In this document: positions 1 through 8,834 of the stretch, piece after piece
How the letters are laid out: every line of letters begins with the position of its first letter
How positions within the stretch are numbered: the first letter of the stretch is position 1
Source: an uncultured Saprospiraceae bacterium
GTDB lineage: Bacteria > Bacteroidota > Bacteroidia > Chitinophagales > Saprospiraceae
NCBI GenBank assembly: GCA_937921595.1
Contig: CAKZTD010000009.1
Coordinates: forward strand, 1-57,255
Reading direction: 5' to 3'
DNA length: 57,255 bases
Notes under the pieces: generated by a model
The model's database searches: none
The model's input: the letters and a program-made list of their open reading frames with translations, nothing else
Told to the model about the DNA's origin: nothing
Made by a program: the position numbers and the translations under genes

Positions 1-171
1 CATTCTATTAAAGTAATCAATGAACGGTTGAATTCCATCTCCAACTAACGGATTGTGCTGAATGTATTCTGACCCAACATATAAATCAGCTGCTTTTTTC
101 GGGTTTCCTTCGTAAGCCATTTTATAAAAAGCTATCGCATTTTGTTTGTTCTGTTTTAGTTTATCATTCAT
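1..171 (-). CDS. NTF2/SnoaL-like protein, N-terminal part (runs off window)
   Basis: The first 57 codons of a minus-strand gene that continues beyond base 1. Translation begins MNDKLKQNKQNAIAFYKMAY and continues with an Asn-Pro-x-Lys-Ala stretch, then SEYIQHNP and DGIQPFIDYF. The aromatic helix followed by a Y-I-Q-H-N-P strand is typical of small NTF2-like/SnoaL-like (polyketide-cyclase-fold) proteins, which bind small ligands or act as isomerase-like enzymes. The ATG at 171 is in frame; the ATG at 167 is in another frame and stops at once. It is the last gene of a minus-strand cluster and starts 6 bp after the hydrolase stop. Function cannot be assigned from the fragment. Confidence 0.6.
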   Translation of the reverse strand, partial: MNDKLKQNKQNAIAFYKMAYEGNPKKAADLYVGSEYIQHNPLVGDGIQPFIDYFNRM

Positions 172-177
172 TGCGAT

Positions 178-969
178 TTATTTTTTAGATAGAAAGGCCT
201 TAGACTTTGTTACGAACTCTCCCTTGGTTTCTCCTTCATGAGCGCCATGTGCTACATTCGGTAATATCCATAAATCAGATTTAGGTAGGTTTTTCTTAAC
301 TCTAACGACCTCTTCTAAGTCCATGCCTTCATCATCATCACCAATCATGATTAAGACTTCAGGTTTTATGGTTTGCAATTCTTCATTACTGACCATGACC
401 GTATAATTCTTAAATTGATCCATTAAGGCTTTAATTTTATCATCTGTTCCGTGGTACTTTAATAACCATGGAAAATTGATTCTATTCTCAAAAGTAAAAG
501 CTTTTTGGTAAGTAGGAAAATCATTGATAGTCCAAGTCCCTACAGCTCCGATTGTGATCATTGATTCTATCAAAGATGGATTCATTAAGGCAAGTTGATA
601 AAGAACATCACCTCCAAAACTGAAACCAATTGCTTTAATTTTATCCAATTTTAAATATTGAATTAAGGCATTAAGATCCTCCGCTACAGATTTTATAGAT
701 AGGTCTTCTTTAAAGGCATCAGATTTTCCATGTCCAGTTAAGTCAACGAGGTAAACTTTATATTCTTTATCAAAGTCTTCGACGTAAGGTAACCATGACT
801 GAGAAGAAAGCGTGTAACCATGTAAAAGAAACAAGGGTTCTCCTTCACCATAAACTTCATAATAAATATTCTTTCCGTTAATAAAAGCTGACTCTGATTC
901 CTTTGGAATTTGAGAGAAGATATTAGTTGAGATTAAAATTAAGATTATAAAAAGAGTAGATTTTTTCAT
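178..969 (-). CDS. Secreted alpha/beta-fold hydrolase
   Basis: A 263-residue alpha/beta hydrolase with a signal peptide (hydrophobic residues 5-18, ending FSQ at 18-20), so it should act outside the inner membrane. Visible features are the oxyanion HG at residues 50-51, the nucleophile elbow G-F-S-F-G (Ser117), an acidic loop IGDDDEGMD that should hold the Asp, and His241 or His244 in NVAHGAHEG. The TGHGKSD segment at 78-84 is typical of the family. Substrate unknown: esterase, lactonase or C-C hydrolase are all possible. It starts 5 bp after the stop of the Asp-hydroxylase-like gene, so the two are probably cotranscribed. Confidence 0.85.
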   Translation of the reverse strand: MKKSTLFIILILISTNIFSQIPKESESAFINGKNIYYEVYGEGEPLFLLHGYTLSSQSWLPYVEDFDKEYKVYLVDLTGHGKSDAFKEDLSIKSVAEDLNALIQYLKLDKIKAIGFSFGGDVLYQLALMNPSLIESMITIGAVGTWTINDFPTYQKAFTFENRINFPWLLKYHGTDDKIKALMDQFKNYTVMVSNEELQTIKPEVLIMIGDDDEGMDLEEVVRVKKNLPKSDLWILPNVAHGAHEGETKGEFVTKSKAFLSKK

Positions 970-974
970 TGAGT

Positions 975-1700
975 TTATGTTGACTCTATAGTTTTGATTT
1001 TGGACAGAAGTTCTTCAATCGTTTCTTTAGCACCTGCGGTATTGATCAGTTTCAATTCTTCGATCATATTTTTCATCATGTCTAAAGAATAATTATTTTT
1101 TTCTTTTGGGAAAAAACTACTTTCTGGAGCCATTGAAAAAAACAGGCGGTCTGACCATTCATTTCTTTCGCAATCAATGACAAGATGAATTCTGTCTGAT
1201 TCTCCATTGTTTGAAACAGAGTGAATATAATTTACATTGGTATACCAACATTGTCCTTCCTCCATATTTAATTTTATTCCATCAAGAATAAAACTAACCT
1301 GTTGATTGGTGATAATAGGTATGTGTATTCTGAAGTTATTATTTTCATACCCTAGATTGTAATCGCGATGAGGTTTTATAAATGCACCTTTTCCTAGCCT
1401 TAATAGTCGGACAGAAAGTAAAGGGCATTTGATCTGTTCAATAACTTTTTTGAGGTATTTGCTGTTGTTTAAGATTGGTGTTTCTTTTAATGTTGAACTC
1501 ACATTTGGATCAGCAGAAATATTAGATTCATCACCATCCTGAGCATATAAGGCGATAGAATTCCATTCTCCATCATACCCATCTGCATTAAAATGTGGAA
1601 TCCATTTTGTTTTCAAAAGAGATTCTAATTCACTTTTCAATTTTTGCACATTAAATTGAAAAGGTAATTTTAAATGTTTAGTTAATTGAGTGCTTTCCAT
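975..1700 (-). CDS. Aspartyl/asparaginyl beta-hydroxylase-like protein
   Basis: A 241-residue protein with the Asp/Asn beta-hydroxylase (cupin, Fe(II)/2-oxoglutarate) pattern. His111-Arg-Asp113 in KPHRDYN supplies two iron ligands, His160 in NYIHSVSN the third, and Arg170 with IHLVIDC can bind 2-oxoglutarate. The beta-strand FRIHIPI at 123-129 between them is also characteristic. Bacterial members hydroxylate peptides or small molecules and the target here is unknown. No signal peptide is visible, so it is probably cytoplasmic. The C-terminal 40 residues are helical and outside the core fold. It lies 5 bp upstream of the hydrolase gene. Confidence 0.85.
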   Translation of the reverse strand: MESTQLTKHLKLPFQFNVQKLKSELESLLKTKWIPHFNADGYDGEWNSIALYAQDGDESNISADPNVSSTLKETPILNNSKYLKKVIEQIKCPLLSVRLLRLGKGAFIKPHRDYNLGYENNNFRIHIPIITNQQVSFILDGIKLNMEEGQCWYTNVNYIHSVSNNGESDRIHLVIDCERNEWSDRLFFSMAPESSFFPKEKNNYSLDMMKNMIEELKLINTAGAKETIEELLSKIKTIEST

Positions 1701-1753
1701 GAAAGTTTAATTCAATATAGATAGACATGATTTTGTAAGAGTATTTTTAAAAA

Positions 1754-3091
1754 TTATCTCTTAGGCATCAAACGCTCCGACTTTACTGTGCTCAAAATAA
1801 CAATGCCCAAAATAAAAAATACAGACAATCCTAAGATACTGGCCCGCATTCCAGACTGTTGATCCAGCAAAGAAAAAGTCAAAGTCCCTAAAGTAATCGC
1901 CACCTTTTCGAGCACATCGAAAAAGCTAAAGTAAGAGGCAGTATCCTTAGTATCTTCTGGAATCAATTTCGAATAAGTTGATCTCGATAAAGATTGTACG
2001 CCACCCATGACTAGACCAACTCCGGCCGCTAGTATATAAAAATTAGTTTTTCCTTCCACAAAATATCCGATAATACAGATGGCTGTCCAGATAAATAGAA
2101 TACCGATCAAGACTTTCTTATTACCTAGTTTTTTAGAAAGATTAGCTGCCAGATAAGCACCAGCAATCGCTACGATTTGTAAAATCAAAACAACGATAAT
2201 TAGCTCTGAAGTTTCAAAACCAAGTTCTTTAATCGCAAAAATAGAAGCTAGGAAAATCGCAGTCTGTGCTCCTGCACTATAACAAAAGAAAGCAATTAAA
2301 AATCGTTTGGTTTGAACTCGTGTTTTTAATTCTCTCCAGACTTTTTTAATCTCCTGATATCCTTTTGATAAAATGTCTGAAGAAAGCTTTTGATCTTTAG
2401 CTACCGGAAGTCGATTAAAAGTAATCTGAGAAAATCCAATCCACCAAATACCAACCATGATGAAAGATAATCTTGCAGCAAGTGCTCCAGGACTGTCTCC
2501 GAAAAAACTACCCGGTTCACCAATTAGATTATTCAATCCGAAGGTTTCCGGAAAGGTAATCATGATCAGATTGAAAACCAAAAGGATCACACTACCAATA
2601 TATCCAAAAGCAAAACCTCTGGCGCTGACTTCATCATATTTTGCTTCTGTAACAATATCCGGCAAATAAGAATTATAAAAAACCTGCCCTCCTGCAAATC
2701 CAATGACACCCAAAATAAATCCAGTCAAACCAATCCACATGGTATCTTGACTTACAAAAAAGAATAAAGCAAAACAAGCCAATCCTCCTAGTCGGGTAAA
2801 GAATTTCATGAAAGGCATTTTTTTACCTCCATAATCTGCAATACCTGTGAGCAGGGGCAAAGACAAAGCAATGATCAAATAAGCGAAGGAAATTGAAAAA
2901 CCTAAGATGGCCGAATTTTTCATATTGATTCCCAGAAACAGGAATTCATCGTCTAATACATTTTCCAAGTAGCCAGGAAAGATAGCCGTTGTGATAACCA
3001 ATGCAAATGCAGAATTTGCCCAATCAAACATCGACCAACCATTAATTATACGTGGATCATCTTTTTTGTACGAAGGAGTTTCTGAGGCCAT
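1754..3091 (-). CDS. MFS transporter, UMF1 (Atg22-like) family
   Basis: A 445-residue inner-membrane protein with about 12 hydrophobic segments. The opening INGWSMFDWANSAFALVIT followed by FPGYLENV is the hallmark of the bacterial UMF1 family, related to yeast vacuolar Atg22 amino-acid effluxers. A charged loop near residues 230-260 separates the two halves. GGVQSLSRSTYSKLIPED near residues 360-378 is another family signature. Substrate unknown; efflux of a small metabolite is the usual suggestion. It is transcribed away from rimK across a 257-bp divergent intergenic region. Confidence 0.85.
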   Translation of the reverse strand: MASETPSYKKDDPRIINGWSMFDWANSAFALVITTAIFPGYLENVLDDEFLFLGINMKNSAILGFSISFAYLIIALSLPLLTGIADYGGKKMPFMKFFTRLGGLACFALFFFVSQDTMWIGLTGFILGVIGFAGGQVFYNSYLPDIVTEAKYDEVSARGFAFGYIGSVILLVFNLIMITFPETFGLNNLIGEPGSFFGDSPGALAARLSFIMVGIWWIGFSQITFNRLPVAKDQKLSSDILSKGYQEIKKVWRELKTRVQTKRFLIAFFCYSAGAQTAIFLASIFAIKELGFETSELIIVVLILQIVAIAGAYLAANLSKKLGNKKVLIGILFIWTAICIIGYFVEGKTNFYILAAGVGLVMGGVQSLSRSTYSKLIPEDTKDTASYFSFFDVLEKVAITLGTLTFSLLDQQSGMRASILGLSVFFILGIVILSTVKSERLMPKR

Positions 3092-3133
3092 TTTGTTTTT
3101 TGTTTTGTGATATAGACCAAGATAGAGATTTTT

Positions 3134-3253
3134 GACAAGTTAGCAAGTTAATTAAGTGAACAAGTTGCAGCAGGAAGAAGTGATCAGAGGGTAAGAGACC
3201 AAGGACTTAGTGTTCTTGACCTCTTGACTATTTTACTACTTGATTACTTGTTT
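3134..3253. repeat. Imperfect inverted repeat of AAGTTA/ACTTG-type units
   Basis: The left arm (3134-3166) has repeated CAAGTTA/TTAAGT words. The right arm (3213-3253) contains ACTACTTGATTACTTG and further CTTGAC words, which read as the same word on the other strand. It lies between the divergent UMF1 and rimK genes, so it is not simply a terminator. Related arms occur at 8757-8815, 26608-26620, 27308-27368, 37525-37578 and 45587-45627. Confidence 0.55.
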
Positions 3254-3348
3254 CTTCCAATTTCCAATCTTTTTACTATCTTGAATCCGGGATTAGTAAC
3301 TTACACCACATAGCTGCGTCAAAAAAGAAATTAATCAATTTTTTCTAG

Positions 3349-4251
3349 ATGAATATAGTAATACTTTCCAGAGGGCCTGGATTATACTCCACTCAAAGTC
3401 TGGCTTATGAAGGCCGAAGACGAGGCCATAACATGCGAGTAGTTGATCATGTTAGGTGCAATATTTTGATTGAAAGCGGAAAACCTGCGATCTATTATGA
3501 AGGAGAACGCTTGACGAATGTTGATGCAGTAATTCCAAGGATTGGAGCTTCGGTTACCTTTCATGGATCGGCGATTATTCGGCAATTCGAAATGGTGAAA
3601 ATTTATACAGCAGCAAGCTCTGATGCCTTGTTGCGATCGCGAGATAAATTGCGGTGTTTGCAATTGTTAGCCATGGAGAATCTAGGTGTTCCGAGAACTG
3701 CTTATACTGATTTTACCCCAGATGTAGGAAAAGTAATTGACGCTGTTGGTGGGACCCCGATTGTTATAAAACTGCTTGAAGGTACACATGGGTTGGGCGT
3801 GATACTTGCAGAGACAAGGAAGACTGCGGAATCGGTGATTGAAGCTTTTAATAAAATAAAAGAACGGATTATCGTTCAGGAATTTATTGAAGAATCAAAC
3901 GGAGCAGATATCAGAGCTTTTGTCGTTGATGGAAAGATCGTTGCGGCTATGAAAAGAAAAGCTTTACCTGGAGAATTTCGTTCTAATCTCCATAGAGGAG
4001 GAACAGCTATCCACATTAAATTAACCGATAGGGAAATTGAAACCGCTTTGAAAGCGACCAAGGTTTTAGGACTTGATATCGCAGGAGTAGACATGTTACA
4101 ATCTGATCGTGGACCTTTGGTTTTAGAAGTTAATCCATCACCAGGTTTAGAAGGGATTACAAAAACAACCGGAATTAATGTTGCGGGGAAGATTTTAGAT
4201 TTAGTAGAAAGTAGAATTCAGACTCAAAGGAAGCATGAGATGGAAGCTTGA
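3349..4251 (+). CDS. rimK: RimK-type ATP-grasp glutamate ligase
   Basis: A 300-residue ATP-grasp ligase, the same length as Escherichia coli RimK, which adds glutamates to the C terminus of ribosomal protein S6. The N-terminal domain starts MNIVILSRGPGLYSTQSLAY. It is followed by the DKLRCLQLLA segment, the ATP-grasp lid GGTPIVIKLLEGTHGLGV (about residues 134-151), VQEFIEESNGADIRAFVVDG and the metal-binding LEVNPSPGLEGI near 263-274. It is followed 79 bp downstream by an M14-type hydrolase, a pairing seen in several phyla. Neither rpsF nor a retropepsin-like rimB is in the window, so S6 as substrate is an inference from the family. Confidence 0.9.
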   Translation: MNIVILSRGPGLYSTQSLAYEGRRRGHNMRVVDHVRCNILIESGKPAIYYEGERLTNVDAVIPRIGASVTFHGSAIIRQFEMVKIYTAASSDALLRSRDKLRCLQLLAMENLGVPRTAYTDFTPDVGKVIDAVGGTPIVIKLLEGTHGLGVILAETRKTAESVIEAFNKIKERIIVQEFIEESNGADIRAFVVDGKIVAAMKRKALPGEFRSNLHRGGTAIHIKLTDREIETALKATKVLGLDIAGVDMLQSDRGPLVLEVNPSPGLEGITKTTGINVAGKILDLVESRIQTQRKHEMEA

Positions 4252-4252
4252 T

Positions 4253-4305
4253 TTTTCGATTTTGTTCGAAATGACAGCTTCGACTTTGCGTGAAATGATA
4301 AGCTA
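4253..4305. repeat. Short direct repeat, REP-like
   Basis: The rimK-M14 gap holds two tandem, imperfect copies of a roughly 22-bp unit: TTCGATTTTGTTCGAAATGA and TTCGACTTTGCGTGAAATGA. Each is itself partly self-complementary (TTCGA/TCGAA). From memory, similar TTCGAC...TCGAAATGACA words are common in intergenic DNA of Bacteroidota. Confidence 0.45.
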
Positions 4306-4330
4306 GCTATTTTCAAAAAGATAAACACCT

Positions 4331-5284
4331 ATGTCAAATAATTTAGTAATAAATAAAAAAAATATAGAACCTGGAAGCCATGAGATTGTGCGATTAAATG
4401 TCGCAAGATTACCGTCCGGAACGGTGATCAATCTTAGGATTCATGTTTATCGAAGTAAGAATCCTGGACCTGTTGTTTTGGTCCAAGGCGGTGTACACGG
4501 CGATGAAATCAATGGAGTAGAAATTGTCAGGAGAACGATTGAACAAGGAATGTTTAAAAATTTAAAAAGAGGAAGTGTAATTGCTATTCCTCTTTTAAAT
4601 ATTTATGGATTTATCAACTTCTCCAGAGACGCTTCAGAAGGTAAAGATGTCAATCGAAGTTTTCCTGGAAATATGAGCGGCTCCTTAGCATCTAGAGTAG
4701 CAGGAACTTTGACTAAAAAGATTTTACCTTTGATAGATTTCGGCTTGGATTTCCATACGGGAGGATCAGCCAGATATAATTATCCGCAAATCCGATATAC
4801 AAAAGGAGATAAGAAAGCGGAAGAATTAGCGAAAGCTTTTGGCGCACCTTATCTAATCGAGAAACCTAATATTCCTAAGACTTTAAGAAAAGTGGCGATG
4901 GGAATGAATAAACCTATTCTGGTTTTTGAAGGTGGAGAATCACTTAGATTTGATGGGGTTTCTATAGAACATGGATTGGCAGGAATACAACGCGTTTTGT
5001 TTTCAGAAGGTATGATAGAAAATGATATTGCTCCACTTACTGAACCTATTCATTTTGAAAAAACCAGTTGGATTCGAGCGGACCGATCAGGTTTGTTCCG
5101 ATGGTTCCAACAATCAGGTGCTAAGGTAAGTGTTGGTGAACCTTTAGGTGTTTTGAATGACCCTTATGGAGAAACGGCTATCCGAATTTTTGCTAAAAAA
5201 GATGGCTATATTATCGGCCATAATAATACACCAGTGGTAAGTCAGGGAGATGCGCTTTTTCATATTGGGTATGAAACGGAATAG
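4331..5284 (+). CDS. Succinylglutamate desuccinylase/aspartoacylase-family (M14) zinc hydrolase
   Basis: A 317-residue zinc hydrolase of the AstE/AspA branch of the M14 carboxypeptidase fold. The zinc motif H-x-x-E is His56-Gly-Asp-Glu59 in GGVHGDE, and the third ligand is His near residue 142 in DFHTGG. NRSFPG near residues 115-120 fits substrate carboxylate binding. The last 80 residues form the small beta-barrel domain (SGLFRWFQQSGAKVSVGEPL), which resembles a lipoyl domain. Family members remove acyl groups from amino acids, while other M14 enzymes remove C-terminal amino acids. Placement directly after rimK suggests action on a RimK product, possibly removal of glutamates; this is an inference. 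Confidence 0.82.
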   Translation: MSNNLVINKKNIEPGSHEIVRLNVARLPSGTVINLRIHVYRSKNPGPVVLVQGGVHGDEINGVEIVRRTIEQGMFKNLKRGSVIAIPLLNIYGFINFSRDASEGKDVNRSFPGNMSGSLASRVAGTLTKKILPLIDFGLDFHTGGSARYNYPQIRYTKGDKKAEELAKAFGAPYLIEKPNIPKTLRKVAMGMNKPILVFEGGESLRFDGVSIEHGLAGIQRVLFSEGMIENDIAPLTEPIHFEKTSWIRADRSGLFRWFQQSGAKVSVGEPLGVLNDPYGETAIRIFAKKDGYIIGHNNTPVVSQGDALFHIGYETE

Positions 5285-5352
5285 GAGCGAAAGAATATTG
5301 ATTATTTTTTCTGAACAACTTTAATTAAGAAGGAGGAATATAAGAGATGTCA

Positions 5353-5889
5353 TTAATGATATTTGATGTTATAAGTATTAATCAGTAAGCCAGCTTCATA
5401 CACTTCTGTATCGGTTAAGTCTAAGTGGTACTCTTTTTTTGAATCGCCAAATAATTTAATTCCTTTTCCTAAAATCAATGGGTTTACTTTCAGCTTCAGA
5501 ATATCAATTTGTTCGTTCTCTAATAACCATCCTGCAAAAAGTCCACCACCACATAGGTAAATATCGGTCTTTGAAACTTTCCTAATTTTATTTATTTCAT
5601 CTAGGTCAAGCTTCTTGATTTTTACATTGCTTTTGGCATTTTCAAAAGCCAAGGATTCTGAGAATATATAATGATCCATATGTGGATACGGAGGATCGCC
5701 TGGTTTTAATCCAAATTTATAACCGAATTCATAAGTCTTTCGACCCATGATTACCGTTTCAAATTTTTTTAAGTCGGCAAGGTATTTTTGAACACCGTTG
5801 CCTTCTCCTAAAAAACCACTTATGTCTTCGTTTTCTCCAGAAATAAAACCGTCAATTGAACTTGCAACGTAGTATACTATTTTGTTCAT
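5353..5889 (-). CDS. Dihydrofolate reductase-like/RibD C-terminal domain protein
   Basis: A 178-residue protein of the RibD-C/DHFR fold. It begins MNKIVYYVASSIDGFISGEN, has VIMGRKTYEFG in the middle (the NADPH-binding G-R-K-T-Y turn) and IYLCGGGLFAGWLL near the end, followed by NPLILGKGIKLFG. Such stand-alone proteins are common and often uncharacterised; they are predicted NADPH-dependent reductases. The ATG at 5889 is chosen because a longer reading would need a TTG and adds a Lys/Asn-rich segment outside the fold. It is convergent with the M14 gene and separated by about 60 bp from the FtsX permease gene. Confidence 0.8.
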   Translation of the reverse strand: MNKIVYYVASSIDGFISGENEDISGFLGEGNGVQKYLADLKKFETVIMGRKTYEFGYKFGLKPGDPPYPHMDHYIFSESLAFENAKSNVKIKKLDLDEINKIRKVSKTDIYLCGGGLFAGWLLENEQIDILKLKVNPLILGKGIKLFGDSKKEYHLDLTDTEVYEAGLLINTYNIKYH

Positions 5890-5950
5890 CAGTTGATTTT
5901 TTTTAATCAAAAACTAAACCCTAGTTTTATCTCACGCCTCACTCCTTAAT

Positions 5951-8494
5951 CTACTGCACCTCACTCCGCAAAACCTCCAAAGGCGGACGATTCAAAACAT
6001 CTCGACTATTAAATAATCCAATCAAAACGGTCAAGCCTGTAATACTTAAGAATAAAATAAATGGAGGAATCAAGCTTGGTGAGAATGGAATATTAAAGCT
6101 AAATTTTGCTAGTAGAAAACTTCCTACTGCGGAAATAATAATTCCCGTAAGTGTTGCTAATGTTCCAATCATAAAATACTCAAAAGCATTGATCGCCAGA
6201 ATCTGTCTTCGATTGGCCCCAAGTGTTCTTAATAAAACACTCTCTTTAATTCTTTGGTATTTACTAATCACAACGGAACTGATCAATACCAGTAATCCCG
6301 TGAGGATACTAAATAAAGCCATAAAGCGAATCACAAAAGATACTTTACTTAGGATGTCATCAACGGATTTTAAAATCGAAGTCAAATCAATCACCGAGAC
6401 ATTAGAATAAGTTTCCACTACCTTTTGTTGAAATCGAGCGGATTGCTCAGGGTCGCTTACTCGAGTCACCAAGACATTAAATTGAGGTGCTTGTTCTAAA
6501 ACACCTGAAGGAAACACAACAAAGAAATTCGTTTGAACTCGATTCCAATTGATTTTACGAATACTCCCTACGGTGGTTTGGATGGGTACACCTTGAACAT
6601 TAAAAACGATTTCTGTTCCTACTTCTGCATTCATATCTTCTGCAATACTTTCTGCTAAAGAAACATAAATTGTTTCGCCATCTTTGGGTGGTGTATTATG
6701 CCAGGCTCCTTTTAAAATTTCTTCCGTATCAATAAGTGTATCTCGGTAAGTTGTTCGATATTCTCGATTATAAACCCATCGTCGAGTCGTTGAAGTTGTA
6801 TCCTCCATTCTAGCCTTTTTATCAATACCATTAATCTCATCTAAACGCATCGTTACAATAGGAACTTGTTGGATGATTGGCATGTCAAAAGATTCGGTAA
6901 TATCAATCAACTGATCTTTTTGTTCTGGCTGAATATCAAAAAGAATCATATTCGGTTGGTCACCTGATCCGGAAATAGCAACTTGACTGAGCAGCATTTC
7001 TTGAGTGAAAAATAAAATGGAAATTAATGCAGTTCCCAAGCCAATAGAAACCATCAAAATCAAAGTCTGATTATTAGGTCGATATAAATTCGCAATACTT
7101 TGTCGCCAGACATAACTCCATTTGACAGGGAAAAATTTCCGAACAACAATCATCAATAATTTTGCTACTCCTGCTAACAATAAAAAAGAAAGTCCAACAC
7201 CAATTGTGAAAGCAATGGAGGTTTGAATTGATTTGGTTTGCCAATAAGTGAAACCAGCAATAAACAAAGCGATTAAAATAAAAACCAACCAACGCAAGGG
7301 GTCTTGCGAATTCGTATCCGCTTCATAGGAAGCTCTTAAAGTTCGAAGTGGTGAAATTCTTCTAATACTCAGCAAAGGTAAAAGCGCAAATAATAGGGCA
7401 ATTCCAAGGCCGATAAAAATCCCCTGACCAATTGCTGACCAAGAAATATTTGTACTCACTTTATCTACCGGAAGGAACTCTCCAAACACAGCAGGTAGAA
7501 TGACTTGTATCAAACTTCCAAGTACTGCTCCGATGAGTGAGCCAATCAACCCCATCGCAATAATCTGTATCATATAAATCCAAAAAGCTTGACTTCCGCT
7601 TGTTCCAATCGTTCTAAGAATGGCAACTGTTGGCAATTTATCTTTTACATAAATATGAACAGCACTTGCTACTCCAATACATCCAAGTAGTAAAGCGATG
7701 AATCCAATTAAATTTAAAAAAGTATTCATGTTGCCCAAGGAATTTCCAATTCTTGCCTGACGTTCAGAAACAGAATTGTCCCTATAAGATAACTCAGAAT
7801 GTGTTTCTCGAAATTCTTTTTTTAGGGAATCAACATCGACTGTGTCAGGCATTTTAAATTGATACTGATAATCAACCCGACTACCTGGCTGAACCAATTT
7901 TGTACCATCCAAGTATGCCATCGGAATATAAACAGCAGGTGCAATTGAAGAAGCAATGCCTGCTTGTCCGGGAACGGAATTTAGTTTCCCTTCAATTTCA
8001 AAAGTAAGTTCTCCGACCTTGATTTTATCACCTGGGTTGAGGTCATATTGAATCATGAGGGTTTTATCAACGAGGGCTTTTTGTCCTGTTTTAAAAGTTT
8101 GATAAGCTTGCTCTGGTGTCGTGTTGAATTTTCCGTAATAAGGGAAGTTTCCTTCGAAAGCTTTTATAAAAGCAAGTCGAGTTCCTCCGTTTTTTGGAAA
8201 GAGTACCATCGATACAAAATCTACAGATCGAGATTGATCTACAGCAATCGTATCAAAAACTGGAGCGATAATCGAATCCAATGGTTGGTTACTTTCAAGG
8301 GTCAGGTCGGCTCCCAAGAGCGATTTGGCTTCCTTACTAATATCGCTGACTAGGTTCTCACTAAAAGAATTGATGGCAACCAAAGCTGCAATTCCCAGTA
8401 CGATAGAAGAAATAAAAAGCGTCAATCTACTACGATTCCGTCGACTGTCTCGCCAAGCCATTTTTGTTAACCAGGAAAAATTTACTTTTGCCAT
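5951..8494 (-). CDS. FtsX-like ABC transporter permease, YbbP-type
   Basis: An 847-residue inner-membrane protein with two FtsX domains. One transmembrane helix near residues 25-45 is followed by a periplasmic domain, then three helices near 255-375. A helix pair lies near 400-445, then another helix, a second periplasmic domain, and three C-terminal helices from about 720. The start (WRDSRRNRSRLTLFISSIVLGIAALVA with basic flank) matches the YbbP type, in which a fused permease works with a LolD/YbbA-like ATPase and often a GDSL esterase. No ATPase gene adjoins it here, so the partner must be elsewhere. Likely substrates are lipids or lipoproteins of the envelope. Confidence 0.85.
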   Translation of the reverse strand: MAKVNFSWLTKMAWRDSRRNRSRLTLFISSIVLGIAALVAINSFSENLVSDISKEAKSLLGADLTLESNQPLDSIIAPVFDTIAVDQSRSVDFVSMVLFPKNGGTRLAFIKAFEGNFPYYGKFNTTPEQAYQTFKTGQKALVDKTLMIQYDLNPGDKIKVGELTFEIEGKLNSVPGQAGIASSIAPAVYIPMAYLDGTKLVQPGSRVDYQYQFKMPDTVDVDSLKKEFRETHSELSYRDNSVSERQARIGNSLGNMNTFLNLIGFIALLLGCIGVASAVHIYVKDKLPTVAILRTIGTSGSQAFWIYMIQIIAMGLIGSLIGAVLGSLIQVILPAVFGEFLPVDKVSTNISWSAIGQGIFIGLGIALLFALLPLLSIRRISPLRTLRASYEADTNSQDPLRWLVFILIALFIAGFTYWQTKSIQTSIAFTIGVGLSFLLLAGVAKLLMIVVRKFFPVKWSYVWRQSIANLYRPNNQTLILMVSIGLGTALISILFFTQEMLLSQVAISGSGDQPNMILFDIQPEQKDQLIDITESFDMPIIQQVPIVTMRLDEINGIDKKARMEDTTSTTRRWVYNREYRTTYRDTLIDTEEILKGAWHNTPPKDGETIYVSLAESIAEDMNAEVGTEIVFNVQGVPIQTTVGSIRKINWNRVQTNFFVVFPSGVLEQAPQFNVLVTRVSDPEQSARFQQKVVETYSNVSVIDLTSILKSVDDILSKVSFVIRFMALFSILTGLLVLISSVVISKYQRIKESVLLRTLGANRRQILAINAFEYFMIGTLATLTGIIISAVGSFLLAKFSFNIPFSPSLIPPFILFLSITGLTVLIGLFNSRDVLNRPPLEVLRSEVQ

Positions 8495-8834
8495 TTTTGT
8501 TAAATATATCCGTTTTAAATTCCGCTCAAGTTTAGAAATTAGGTATAAATAGGTAATTTCACTATTAAATAAGTCAACAATCAGTGAAGTTAATAAGTTA
8601 TCATGCTAAGAAGGAAGACAACAATATTTTTTATTAAAGACACCTTAAACGTTTAATTTTATACTAAAAGGAAACGGTATTAAGAGAATCCAAATACCGT
8701 ACACTTAATACCGCTTTTATAAGCTTGGGGTTAATTCATTTTTATAATTATTTTTGTCCATTAACTTAGTAACTCATTCTTAACTTACTGACTTGTTCCT
8801 TTGTTCTCTTATTCACCTTCATTAGTACAACAAT
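8495..8834. other. Intergenic region between divergent ftsX-type gene and dacB
   Basis: 340 bp with no convincing ORF. It holds AAGTTA-type words at 8572-8605 and, in reverse sense, at 8757-8815 (TTAACTTAGTAACTC and ACTTACTGACTTG), plus a hairpin with two alternative pairings at 8675-8713. The promoters for both flanking genes must lie here, but no perfect TAnnTTTG box stood out. Confidence 0.5.
8675..8713 (+). promoter_or_regulatory. Hairpin with two mutually exclusive pairings upstream of dacB
   Basis: CGGTATTAAG (8675-8684) is perfectly complementary to CTTAATACCG (8704-8713). Its first seven bases can instead pair with AATACCG at 8693-8699, giving a shorter hairpin. The site is about 120 bp before the dacB start. 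The competing stems could form an attenuator, or the DNA may simply carry repeated protein-binding sites. Confidence 0.4.
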
